DNA from: Zoogloeaceae bacterium
Lineage (GTDB): Bacteria > Pseudomonadota > Gammaproteobacteria > Burkholderiales > Rhodocyclaceae
DNA: 64,000 bases
Reading direction: 5' to 3'
NCBI GenBank assembly: GCA_024235655.1
Contig: JACKLY010000004.1
Span: 62,001 to 126,000, forward strand
The notes under the pieces were generated by a model. The model was not told where the DNA came from, did not search any database, and saw nothing but the letters and a program-made list of their open reading frames with translations. Numbering within the stretch: position 1 is the first letter of the stretch; the number at the start of each line of letters is the position of its first letter. A program made the position numbers and the translations under genes. This document shows, one piece after another, positions 41,001 through 47,376 of this stretch.

Positions 41001-41135
41001 GGTGCTACTGATTTTTCTAGCCTCAATTTGTCACAGGACGGCCTGGATACCGTCATTTCCTTCGGCAGTGATTCGATTGTATTGATGGGCGTCAATTCAG
41101 CCAGCATCAATCAGGCGGATTTCATGTTCGCGTAA
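38037..41135 (+). CDS. Large RTX-type calcium-binding type I secreted protein
   Basis: 1032-aa acidic protein without a signal peptide, as expected for type I export. Residues about 24-490 are three tandem ~156-aa modules, each with EF-hand/dockerin-like acidic loops (e.g. NANADGWITAEDL, NEDGDANATLSDV) and a core WTxLHGDDE...TGFHxVQNDG...VNTVADGxYHLGFEI. Residues about 500-565 are nonapeptide RTX repeats (GGSGNDTIDGGAGND). Residues 569 to ~960 hold three 136-aa modules in exact 408-bp register, each ending in RTX repeats. The C-terminal ~70 residues (VADYRDNYDRLDM to INQADFMFA) are the type I signal region. No enzymatic domain is seen; a surface-layer or adhesin role is plausible. It is divergent from its likely exporter. 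Confidence 0.92.
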   Translation: MPNAGSSSQVKSYSLAHAVPGTTGTGLDQFPEYVFGDNGLAGATDGRDIVKGAAAANSLNQLIVEAANATGASTDGQFTVDEVIAMNQYIRANHLTEWTALHGDDEGGEETGFHYVQNDGSTTPYRGQNFVNTVADGVYHLGFEIQDGRFLNEDGDANASVQQVAEWLTQFFTDHSTTNTGLDTVTNLIMADAGLDARISDAEIASGADAADGMNHIIADAIAATGVAADHDISAADVAALNAYIRADAGRIAEWTALHGDDENGTETGFHLVQNDGANTKFFGQNLVNTVADGIYHLGFEIENGRLLNEDGDANATLSDVADWLTYFNVDQSTTGTGLDRIVDVIKSDRGLSKYTNAGDINGGAKAADELNHIIVDAIQSTNANADGWITAEDLRQMNADIQGDAELLARWTELHGDDEGGEETGFHLVQNDGANTQYFGKNLVNTVADGIYHLGFEIQGDRFLNEDGNANATLNDVASWLNVFYNEAVLINDNGGSNTIQGSDDKEQINGNCGNDTINAAAGNDLVYGGSGNDTIDGGAGNDLIYGGSGNDTLAGGEGDDTFRVLGNKAKGFEGYDTYNGGSGNDVIAAVGDQVDIGMTQFSAADSIEVIDATGATNGVRLMGDWKANTLDFSGTQLAGNITINGGGGNDTIIGSNGNDVIEGGGWGNQTIFGGAGDDIIHADKGNDTVDGGAGNDTFRVSGSKSSNFEGWDSYTGGEGQDMLEMTGENVDVGLTEFSAANGIEVIDASGVGGQARILGDWNANTFDFSATSLVGNITINGGGGNDTIIGSAGNDIIEGGGWGNQSIFGGAGDDVIYGDKGNDTMDGGAGNDTFRVSGNKCSNFEGWDSYTGGEGTDSIVAFGDRVDLGLTSFGAANGIEVIDFSALTGEGRILGDWNGNTLDFSTTTLVGHVVIDGGGGNDTINGSAGDEVIRGDTGNDVLNGGRGNDLIYGGSGRDVFVFEQNWGRDTVADYRDNYDRLDMRNSGATDFSSLNLSQDGLDTVISFGSDSIVLMGVNSASINQADFMFA
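38106..39497 (+). repeat. Three tandem ~156-aa coding modules (N-terminal half of RTX protein)
   Basis: Modules begin near 38106, 38571 and 39042 (spacing 465 and 471 bp). Each opens TGLD, holds an acidic Asp-rich loop followed by a helix (DVAALNAYIRAD-like), then LHGDDE, TGFHxVQNDG, VNTVADG, YHLGFEI and LNEDGxANA, and closes with a WL helix. Protein identity between copies is high in the LHGDDE to LNED core. Confidence 0.85.
39741..40964 (+). repeat. Three 136-aa coding modules with exact 408-bp period
   Basis: Equivalent codons of the three units (AACAAGGCG, AGCAAGTCC, AACAAATGC) lie at 39741, 40149 and 40557, exactly 408 bp apart twice. Each unit reads NFEGWDSYTGGEG, VDxGLTxFxAANGIEVID, GDWNANTxDFS and NITINGGGGNDTIIGS, then RTX repeats. 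The third unit is the most diverged at its end, where it runs into the C-terminal region. Confidence 0.85.
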
Positions 41136-41156
41136 GTTGGTCTGATTTTCTCCGCA

Positions 41157-41207
41157 GCGCAATGCCGGAAAGTAAAATGTCGTTTCGACAATATTTCCGG
41201 CATGCGC
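41157..41207. terminator. Nested inverted repeat after the RTX gene
   Basis: GCGCAATGCCGGAAA (41157-41171) pairs with 41194-41207 with one bulge. Inside it is a second stem, TGTCG-TTT-CGACA (41179-41191). A further palindrome, GCGGTTTCCGGAAGCCGC, follows at 41210-41227. It lies between two convergent genes and has no U-tract, so it is a possible bidirectional or 3'-protecting structure. Confidence 0.5.
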
Positions 41208-41264
41208 TTGCGGTTTCCGGAAGCCGCAGTTGCTGGATCAGAGGCTGTCTGCTCGATGAAGTTG

Positions 41265-42209
41265 TCAGCGGCCCTTGATCAGCGACATGACCTGGCCCAT
41301 GTCCAGCGTTGAGGCTTTTTGCTGGATCTGCGGCAGGTATTGCGTCTGCATTGCCTTGGCCGGTCCGAGCAGGTTCTGGAAAGTGTCGCGCAGCAGTTCG
41401 GTGCTCATCGTGCGGCCACCCGCGTAGTAGCGTTTGGCGACCTGTCCGAGGGCATAGGTGCTGGCGAATGAAAATGCCATGCCGGTCGCGGCGCTGCCGA
41501 ACTTGCCGAAAGTCTTGCCGGCCGCCTTGCCGAGCAAACCGCCAAGCAGTTTGCGGCCGAACTGCTCGAGATACTGCGAGGTCAGGCCGACGCCGGCCGC
41601 TGCGATGAATTCCTTGATGTGACCCTGATCCAGCGATACCCCATGCGACTGGCCGATACCATAGACCATCCGGATCTGCAGCGGGATGATGGCCATCGAC
41701 GCCCAGGACTGCGGTAGCAGTTCCAGTGCACCGTTGAGCAGGGCGTAGTTGAGAATCGACTTGTCGATTTCCGCCTCCGATGGGCGCGGCGTGCCGCTAA
41801 CCGTCGGTGCTTCCCGGGGCATTGTCTCGGCAGCGACGACTACCGCATCGATTTCACGCTCGATTCCGGTTGCTTGGCCGGCATCAAGCGCGAGCAGCAT
41901 TTTCAGCTGATCCATGAAGCGGCGTTCGCTGTCGGTCATGCGTCCATCGGCATCGCAGACACAGACGGCCATTTCATAAGCGAAATGGCGCTGTCCGGTG
42001 TCGGTCAATGTCGCTGCTGCAGACTCCACACTCAATCGCTTGAGAAGCACATCCTGATACAGCCGGGCGAGATCGACGGCGCCGGATTCGCTGGCGAGCG
42101 AGTCGGCAATGCGCCGGAATTCGGCGCGCTCCCGCTCGTCCTTGATTCCGTCGGCAAATGCCGCGTGCAGCGCGATGGCGAGAATGGCCTCTTGTTGCTC
42201 TGAAGTCAT
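41265..42209 (-). CDS. TerB-like / DUF697 (YcjF-like) protein
   Basis: 314-aa protein. The first ~130 residues resemble TerB: a helical tellurite-resistance-type domain with acidic loops (AFADGIKDERERAEFRRIA and VCVCDADGRMTDSERRFMDQL), which suggest metal binding. The C-terminal part (about 155-270, YALLNGALELLPQSWASMAIIPLQIRMVY to GFGSAATGMAFSFASTYALGQVAKRYYAGG) resembles the DUF697/YcjF hydrophobic domain. The ATG at 42209 with GGAA upstream is preferred; an ATG at 42221 is in frame. It starts 23 bp after the BI-1 gene, so both may be co-transcribed. A role in envelope stress is only a guess. Confidence 0.78.
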   Translation of the reverse strand: MTSEQQEAILAIALHAAFADGIKDERERAEFRRIADSLASESGAVDLARLYQDVLLKRLSVESAAATLTDTGQRHFAYEMAVCVCDADGRMTDSERRFMDQLKMLLALDAGQATGIEREIDAVVVAAETMPREAPTVSGTPRPSEAEIDKSILNYALLNGALELLPQSWASMAIIPLQIRMVYGIGQSHGVSLDQGHIKEFIAAAGVGLTSQYLEQFGRKLLGGLLGKAAGKTFGKFGSAATGMAFSFASTYALGQVAKRYYAGGRTMSTELLRDTFQNLLGPAKAMQTQYLPQIQQKASTLDMGQVMSLIKGR

Positions 42210-42231
42210 GACGGATTCCATGTCAATGGTT

Positions 42232-42903
42232 TCAATCGCTGCTGTTCATGAAGCCGAGCAGATGCAGCAGGCTGGTGAACAGGTTGAAGATCGAAACGAA
42301 CAAGGTCACGGTGGCCATCACGTAGTTGGTTTCGCCGCCGTGGATGATGTTCGAGGTTTCATAGAGGATGAGCCCGGACATCAGCAGCACGAAAGAAGCC
42401 GAAACCGTTAGCGACAGGGCCGGAATCTCGAAGAAGATGGCTGCCAGTCCGGCGAGGAAAGCGAGCAGGATGCCGACCATCAGGAAGCCGCCCATGAAGC
42501 TGAAATCCTTGCGCGTGGTCAGCGCATAGCCGGAAAGGCCGAGGAAGATCGTGGCCGTGCCGGCCATGGCCATCATCACTGTTTGCCCGCCATTGGCCAG
42601 GCCCAGGTAGTGGCTGATGATCGGCCCCAGCGTATAGCCCATGAAGCCGGTGAGGGCGAAAACGGAAACCAGCCCCCAGCCACTGTTCCTGAGTTTTGTG
42701 GTGGCAAAGAGCAGGCCGAAGTAGCCGACCAGCGTCAGGATCAGGCCGGGGTGCGGCAGCTTGAGCGCTACGGAGACGCCGGCCGTGGCTGCTGCGAAAA
42801 GCAGCGTCATCGACAGCAGTATGTAGGTGTTGCGGATGACCTTGTTGGTTGCGAGTGCCGCCGGGCGAGAGATGCTTGCCGGTAGGGTGTGCAGGGAACT
42901 CAT
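42232..42903 (-). CDS. Bax inhibitor-1/YccA family membrane protein
   Basis: 223-aa inner-membrane protein with seven hydrophobic helices, for example NTYILLSMTLLFAAATAGVSVAL, LILTLVGYFGLLFATTKL and LLMSGLILYETSNIIHGG. The ending LFVSIFNLFTSLLHLLGF is the YccA/BI-1 signature. E. coli YccA modulates the FtsH protease; other members behave as Ca2+/H+ leak channels. Substrate and regulation are not evident. The ATG at 42903 is followed by a Ser/Pro-rich cytoplasmic N-terminus. It is divergent from nhaR across 146 bp. Confidence 0.92.
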   Translation of the reverse strand: MSSLHTLPASISRPAALATNKVIRNTYILLSMTLLFAAATAGVSVALKLPHPGLILTLVGYFGLLFATTKLRNSGWGLVSVFALTGFMGYTLGPIISHYLGLANGGQTVMMAMAGTATIFLGLSGYALTTRKDFSFMGGFLMVGILLAFLAGLAAIFFEIPALSLTVSASFVLLMSGLILYETSNIIHGGETNYVMATVTLFVSIFNLFTSLLHLLGFMNSSD

Positions 42904-43016
42904 GGTTCACTCCTTTATCAGTACGTTGTCCGTGGCAGGTGCAACTGGCCGTTGTGGCCGGATTGCATGACATCGGTCAGTCTAGGGGATATGAATGCAT
43001 CCGACAAATCGAATAT

Positions 43017-43030
43017 ACTGTTAAAACAGT
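43017..43030. promoter_or_regulatory. Palindrome in the nhaR leader
   Basis: Perfect palindrome ACTGTT-AA-AACAGT, 20 bp before the nhaR ATG. It overlaps a possible -10 hexamer TATACT at 43014-43019. LysR-type genes are often autoregulated from such sites, so it is a candidate operator; there is no direct proof. Confidence 0.4.
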
Positions 43031-43049
43031 TCCAATTAAATTGATAACC

Positions 43050-44048
43050 ATGCCTGCACTAAACTACAAACATTTGCGATATTTCTGGGTTGTTGCCAAG
43101 TCAGGTGGTGTTGCTCGTGCCGCAGAGCAACTGCACCTCTCGCCGCAGGCGATCAGTGGCCAACTGGGCGAGCTGGAAGACATGCTCGGTGTCGAGCTGT
43201 TCCACCGGGCCGGTCGCGGGCTGGAGTTGAGCGATGCCGGCCGGCGCATTCTTGGTTACGCTGAGGAAATATTTTCCCTGGGCGACGAATTGCTTACGGT
43301 GGCCAGCGACCAATCCGTGCGCAAGAGCCTGCCTTTCGCCATTGGCATTGCCGATTCGGTGCCAAAATCCGTGGCCTACCGCCTGGTCGAACCGGCGCTG
43401 CATCTTTCTGATCCGGTTCGTCTTACCTGCAGGGAGGGTCGTCTCGCCGCCCTGTTGGCAGAGCTTGCCGTGCATCGGCTTGATCTGGTGATCGCCGACC
43501 GGCCAATGCCAACGAACCTGAATGTACGTGGTTACAGCCACCTGCTGGGTGAGAGTGATCTGACGGTATTTGGTGCACCTCACTTGCTGGAAACGCTGAG
43601 CGGTGATTTTCCTGGCTTGCTGAACGGTGCGCCTTTTCTGATGCCGGGTGAGGATGTGGCCATTCGTCCACGCCTTGAGCAGTGGCTGGAGGGGCAGCGG
43701 CTGCATCCTCATATCGTCGGTGAATTCGACGACAGTGCGCTGCTCAAGGCCTTTGGTCAGGCAGGTGCGGGCTTGTTTGTTGCGCCAAGCTCTCTCACCG
43801 GTTACGTGTGCGATCAGTTTCGCGTCAAGGCGGTCGGGCGTATCGAGGCAATCAATGAGCAGATCTACGCGATCACTACCGAGCGGCGCCTGACACACCC
43901 GGCGATCATTGCCATCAGCCAGGTCGCCCGCAATGAGGTGTTTGCCGGTACAAGGCAAGGGGTGCTGCCAGGCGATACAGAGCGGGTTGATTCAGTGAAG
44001 CCGCGGCGCGTCCCGCGCAAGCGCAGTGCGACCCGGTCAGTGCTCTGA
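43050..44048 (+). CDS. nhaR: LysR-type transcriptional activator NhaR
   Basis: 332-aa LysR-type regulator, close to NhaR, which in E. coli activates the Na+/H+ antiporter gene nhaA and biofilm genes in response to Na+. The winged HTH is at the N-terminus (LNYKHLRYFWVVAKSGGVARAAEQLHLSPQ read in parts, then AISGQLGELEDMLGVELFHRAGRGLELSDAGR). The effector domain contains the NhaR-typical LDLVIADRPMP and AGAGLFVAPS. The C-terminal ~35 residues are a basic tail. The ATG at 43050 gives MPALNYKHLRYFW, the usual start. No antiporter gene is adjacent. Confidence 0.9.
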   Translation: MPALNYKHLRYFWVVAKSGGVARAAEQLHLSPQAISGQLGELEDMLGVELFHRAGRGLELSDAGRRILGYAEEIFSLGDELLTVASDQSVRKSLPFAIGIADSVPKSVAYRLVEPALHLSDPVRLTCREGRLAALLAELAVHRLDLVIADRPMPTNLNVRGYSHLLGESDLTVFGAPHLLETLSGDFPGLLNGAPFLMPGEDVAIRPRLEQWLEGQRLHPHIVGEFDDSALLKAFGQAGAGLFVAPSSLTGYVCDQFRVKAVGRIEAINEQIYAITTERRLTHPAIIAISQVARNEVFAGTRQGVLPGDTERVDSVKPRRVPRKRSATRSVL

Positions 44049-44174
44049 TTAACAAATCTGAAAAACTTGATGTGTTTCTGAAGAATATTCTGATTTTATT
44101 TCTGACTTAAGGCCTCTATCGTGCTGGGTGTTCGTTTGTATCAAATACCTCATCCAGCAATCCAAGGAGGCATC

Positions 44175-45080
44175 ATGAAATCATTTTCGCTGTTGGCCGC
44201 AGTACTCGCCCTCGGCTTCACGCTGGCAACTGCCGATGCAGAAGCCGCCAAGCGCCTGGGTTCCGGCAAGTCGACCGGGATGCAACGTCAGGCCACGACC
44301 CCCGATAAATCACCCACCAGTTCGCCCGCGGCTGCACCAACCGCTGCCAAGGCGCCGGCAGCCGCTGCGGCGCCCCAGAAACGTTCGTGGATGGGGCCGC
44401 TTGCCGGACTCGCCGCCGGACTGGGTCTTGCCGCACTGGCTTCGCATCTGGGGTTTGGTGAGGAGCTTGCTTCAATGATGATGATCGGCTTGCTGGTGCT
44501 GGCCGTTGTGGTTGCCATCGGATTCTTCATGCGTCGCCGTGCCGCAGCACAGCAAGCGGCGACGGGTGGCGGCATGCAGTATGCCGCTGCAGGTGCGGGT
44601 AATGCACCGGCCAATCAACGCGCCTACGAGGTCGCCATGCCGCCATCGGGCTCCGCTGGAGCACACGAAACGGTTGCCGGTAGCCAGTCTGATCATGCCG
44701 TTGGCCATATCCCAGCCGATTTCGATGCCGCTGCTTTCGAACGCAACGCCAAGGTCAGTTTCATCCGCCTGCAGGCTGCCAATGACTCAGGCAACATTGA
44801 GGATATTCGTACTTTTACAACGCCCGAGATGTTCGCCGAGATCAGCCTGACGATTTCGGAGCGCGGCGGTGCCGTGCAGGAAACCGATGTCGTACAACTC
44901 GAAGCCAGGGTGACGGATGTTGCCGAAGAGGCCAACCGCTACATTGTCAGCGTGCGCTTCAGCGGCCAGATCCGTGAAGACGGGCAGGCGACAGAAGCCA
45001 TTGATGAAGTCTGGCACATGGTCAAGCCGCGGGATGGTTCCAGCGGCTGGGTACTGGCCGGTATCCAGCAGGTGATGTAA
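44175..45080 (+). CDS. Tim44-like domain membrane protein
   Basis: 301-aa protein with a signal peptide or signal anchor (MKSFSLLAAVLALGFTLATADAEA) and an Ala/Pro-rich linker (about 30-90). Two hydrophobic segments lie at about 93-110 (MGPLAGLAAGLGLAALASHLGFG) and 112-132 (LASMMMIGLLVLAVVVAIGFFM). The C-terminal ~110 residues form a Tim44-like domain (FDAAAFERNAKVSFIRLQAAND to WHMVKPRDGSSGWVLAGIQQV). Bacterial Tim44-like proteins have no firm function. It has a strong ribosome site AAGGAGG and a textbook terminator after its stop, so it is probably a single-gene transcript. Confidence 0.9.
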   Translation: MKSFSLLAAVLALGFTLATADAEAAKRLGSGKSTGMQRQATTPDKSPTSSPAAAPTAAKAPAAAAAPQKRSWMGPLAGLAAGLGLAALASHLGFGEELASMMMIGLLVLAVVVAIGFFMRRRAAAQQAATGGGMQYAAAGAGNAPANQRAYEVAMPPSGSAGAHETVAGSQSDHAVGHIPADFDAAAFERNAKVSFIRLQAANDSGNIEDIRTFTTPEMFAEISLTISERGGAVQETDVVQLEARVTDVAEEANRYIVSVRFSGQIREDGQATEAIDEVWHMVKPRDGSSGWVLAGIQQVM

Positions 45081-45100
45081 ACCGTGTCGTGCTGACAAAG

Positions 45101-45128
45101 GCCACCGCCAAGTGCGGTGGCTTTTTTT
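45101..45128 (+). terminator. Rho-independent terminator after the Tim44-like gene
   Basis: Eight-base-pair GC-rich stem GCCACCGC (45101-45108) and GCGGTGGC (45114-45121) around a CAAGT loop, followed at once by seven T. It begins 21 bp after the stop codon. The opposite strand has no T-run, so it is directional. Confidence 0.9.
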
Positions 45129-45133
45129 CGTTC

Positions 45134-45403
45134 TCAGTCCGGCAGCAGTGTAATCAGCAACTGGCCTTCAGCGATCACATCTCCGATACCGACATGCACT
45201 GATTCCACTACGCCCGCCTTGGGCGTCGGGATATCCAGCGCCACCTTGCCGGTTTCCAGCGCAAGAATGTTGTCGTCACGTTCAATGTGGTCGCCGGGTT
45301 CGACAAACATTTCCAGAATGAAAACATCGCCGCTGGCACAGGAGCCACAGCTTTCCCAGCACTCCGGGTACTTGGGCATGCGTACTTCAATGGCAGCAGA
45401 CAT
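45134..45403 (-). CDS. Stand-alone lipoyl/biotinyl-attachment domain protein with Cys motif
   Basis: 89-aa protein that is one biotinyl/lipoyl domain: FVEPGDHIERDDNILALETGKVALDIPTPKAGVV, with the modifiable lysine in ETGKV, and a closing VGIGDVIAEGQLLITL. Canonical lipoyl domains have ETDK; here it is ETGK. Unusually, residues 15-22 read CWESCGSC, a Cx3CxxC cluster in an extension before the first strand. No catalytic partner (E2, carboxylase) is fused or adjacent. It overlaps the gcvR-like gene by one base (TGATG), so the two are made together. It could carry lipoate, or serve as a cofactor-binding or redox partner; this is inference. Confidence 0.85.
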   Translation of the reverse strand: MSAAIEVRMPKYPECWESCGSCASGDVFILEMFVEPGDHIERDDNILALETGKVALDIPTPKAGVVESVHVGIGDVIAEGQLLITLLPD

Positions 45404-45927
45404 CAGTTTTGCGTCGATTCGTCCAGGGTGATGTCGACCATCAGGTCGTTCGAAATACGCTCCAGGTCATCCGTCAATGCCCTGGCATCCAGCGTCGGGG
45501 CTGCCGTCAGCTCGGCGATGGCATGAAAGTGGATTTCCGCCGACATCGGCGCACTGGCCGTATGTGTGCTCAAGTCCTCAACGTTCACCGCATGGCGGGC
45601 GAGTACCTGTGACACTTCACGGACAATGCCGATACGGTCATGGCCCACCAGCGAGAGTTTGAGGCGGCGCCCCGCATTCCTTTCGCCGGCAGCTTCAGCT
45701 ACTTCTGCCGACACGCGCAGGCTGGGCAAAGCTTTCAACGTTTGAATCAGGGCCGCTGAATTCTCCTCGGGCACACTCACGCGCAGGATGCCCGCAAATT
45801 TGCCGGCCAGTTGCGACATCGAAGATTCAAGCCAGTTGCCCTCATGCTGGCTGATTGCAGTGGCCAGCGCTTCAACAAGGCCGGGGCGGTCGTCGCCGAT
45901 GACGGTGAGAATAAGATTAGCGGACAC
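45403..45927 (-). CDS. gcvR: GcvR-like double ACT domain regulator
   Basis: 174-aa protein of two ACT domains: residues 1-80 (LILTVIGDDRPGLVEALATAIS) and about 88-170 (LKLSLVGHDRIGIVREVSQVLA). This is the architecture of GcvR, which in E. coli binds glycine and antagonises the activator GcvA of the glycine cleavage operon. No DNA-binding domain is present, as expected. The coupling to a lipoyl-domain protein fits a glycine cleavage connection, because the H-protein is also a lipoyl carrier; that link is inference. No gcvA or gcvTHP genes are in the window. Confidence 0.85.
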   Translation of the reverse strand: MSANLILTVIGDDRPGLVEALATAISQHEGNWLESSMSQLAGKFAGILRVSVPEENSAALIQTLKALPSLRVSAEVAEAAGERNAGRRLKLSLVGHDRIGIVREVSQVLARHAVNVEDLSTHTASAPMSAEIHFHAIAELTAAPTLDARALTDDLERISNDLMVDITLDESTQN

Positions 45928-46041
45928 AGTTGCATGCTCCTGAGCGAATGCCGGGGAGGCGTATTGTAACTGCCCGTGCTGCAGCTTCGGTACTGATGCG
46001 TCAGCGCTTGGGTAATCAGGTGGTAAAGGTTTGTTCCAGTC

Positions 46042-46461
46042 TCACCCCGTCAGCGTGACCACAATCTCCCGCCGATGTCCCTGTGTGCGGTGCTCGAACA
46101 GGTAGATGCCTTGCCAGGTGCCGAGCAACAGGCGGCCGGCGGTGAAGGGTATGGAAACCGAGCAGCCGGTGAGCAGGCTGCGGGCGTGGGCGGCCATGTC
46201 GTCGTCGCCTTCGAGGTCATGCCGATAGGCTGGGTCGGCATCGGGTGCCCATCGTGCGAGCAGGGTTTCGAGGTCGTACCGTACCGAGGCATCGGCGTTT
46301 TCGGTAATGGCCAGCCCACAGCTGGTATGCCGTACAAAAACATGGGCAACGCCGGTGGTGATGCTGGAAGTGCGGAGCAGGGCGGCGATATCGTCGGTGA
46401 TTTCGGTGCTGCCGCGGCCACGGGTGGTGAGGGTGAGGTGGTGTTGTTCGGTCATGGTCAT
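46042..46461 (-). CDS. yjbQ: YjbQ family protein (UPF0047, secondary thiamine-phosphate synthase)
   Basis: 139-aa UPF0047 protein. Conserved blocks are GVAHVFVRHTSCGLAITENAD (the HTS and NEN-like pocket), DLEGDDDMAAHARSLLTGCSVSIPF and LGTWQGIYLFEHR. E. coli YjbQ showed weak thiamine-phosphate synthase activity; the true function is unclear. The length equals the E. coli protein (138 aa). Starts at 46461 or 46455 are both plausible. It lies between the gcvR pair and the alkyltransferase gene on the same strand. Confidence 0.92.
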   Translation of the reverse strand: MTMTEQHHLTLTTRGRGSTEITDDIAALLRTSSITTGVAHVFVRHTSCGLAITENADASVRYDLETLLARWAPDADPAYRHDLEGDDDMAAHARSLLTGCSVSIPFTAGRLLLGTWQGIYLFEHRTQGHRREIVVTLTG

Positions 46462-46503
46462 TACAGGCAAGAAAGTAACGTGATCTCAAGGGGGGCTTCG
46501 GCC

Positions 46504-47376
46504 TCAGGGTTGCTGGCTTTCCGGCGAGTGGCGTGACTCCCAGGCGAGCAGCGCCTGCTTGCGCTCCAGCCCCCAGCGGTAGCCACCGAGTTCGCCGGTT
46601 TCACGAATGACGCGGTGGCAGGGGATGAGCACGGCGAGTGCGTTGGCACCGACCGCCGTGCCGACGGCACGGGCGCTGCCGGGTTGGCCAATACCGCTGG
46701 CTAGCGTGCCATAGCTGGCCAGCCGGCCTTCGGGGATGCGTAGCAGGGCTTCCCATACCTTGACCTGAAAATTTGTGCCGCGCAGCAGCAGGTGTAGCGG
46801 GCGAGGCTGCCCCGGTGGCGTTCTGGGAAAGATGCTGGCTGCAAGTTCCGAGGCGCGGTGAGTGTCGGCAAATACCCGGGCTTCCGGCCAGGCGGTAGCG
46901 AGGACAGCGACCGGGTCGATAAGTGCGGCCTGGTTGTCGATGAATTCAAGGTGGCAGACCCCGCGCCCACTGTCACCGATCAACGCCGGGCCGAAAGGCG
47001 TGTCGGTGATGCCGCAACGGATCGTGATCCCGGCACCTCGGGCAGCAGCTTCGCCGGGAGTGACGGCATCGCAGGTGAGCATCAGGTCATGCAGCCGGCC
47101 GGGGCCGCTGAGGCCGGCGCCGAGCGCGCAGGCGAGAATGTTGCGGGACTCGGCAAGCAGGCGGCGGGCGTGGTTTCGGGTCATTACCTGCAGAAAACGC
47201 TTGGGTGAAATACCGGCCCATTGCGAAAACAGTCGCTGCAGGTGAAACGGGCTGAGGTGGAGCGCAGCGGCCAGTTCCCCGAGGCCCGGCTGCGCAGCCG
47301 CATTGGCATGTAGATAGCGGATGGCAGCGGCAACCGTGGTGTACGCCTTGTGGTCAGAAGCAGTCTTTTGCTTCAC
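46504..47376 (-). CDS. AraC-type HTH fused to O6-methylguanine-DNA methyltransferase
   Basis: 290-aa DNA repair protein. Residues about 10-100 are an AraC-type HTH (LGELAAALHLSPFHLQRLFSQWAGISPKRF). Residues about 110-285 are an Ogt/Ada alkyltransferase with the acceptor cysteine in VLIPCHRVIRETG and WEALLRIPEGRLASYGTLA. The N-terminal zinc/phosphotriester domain of true Ada is absent, so self-methylation control by that route is unlikely. The start is the GTG at 47376 with GGAGG 8 bp upstream; this overlaps the EamA gene stop by 4 bp (GTGA). The frame extends upstream but that part lies inside the transporter gene. Confidence 0.88.
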   Translation of the reverse strand: MKQKTASDHKAYTTVAAAIRYLHANAAAQPGLGELAAALHLSPFHLQRLFSQWAGISPKRFLQVMTRNHARRLLAESRNILACALGAGLSGPGRLHDLMLTCDAVTPGEAAARGAGITIRCGITDTPFGPALIGDSGRGVCHLEFIDNQAALIDPVAVLATAWPEARVFADTHRASELAASIFPRTPPGQPRPLHLLLRGTNFQVKVWEALLRIPEGRLASYGTLASGIGQPGSARAVGTAVGANALAVLIPCHRVIRETGELGGYRWGLERKQALLAWESRHSPESQQP

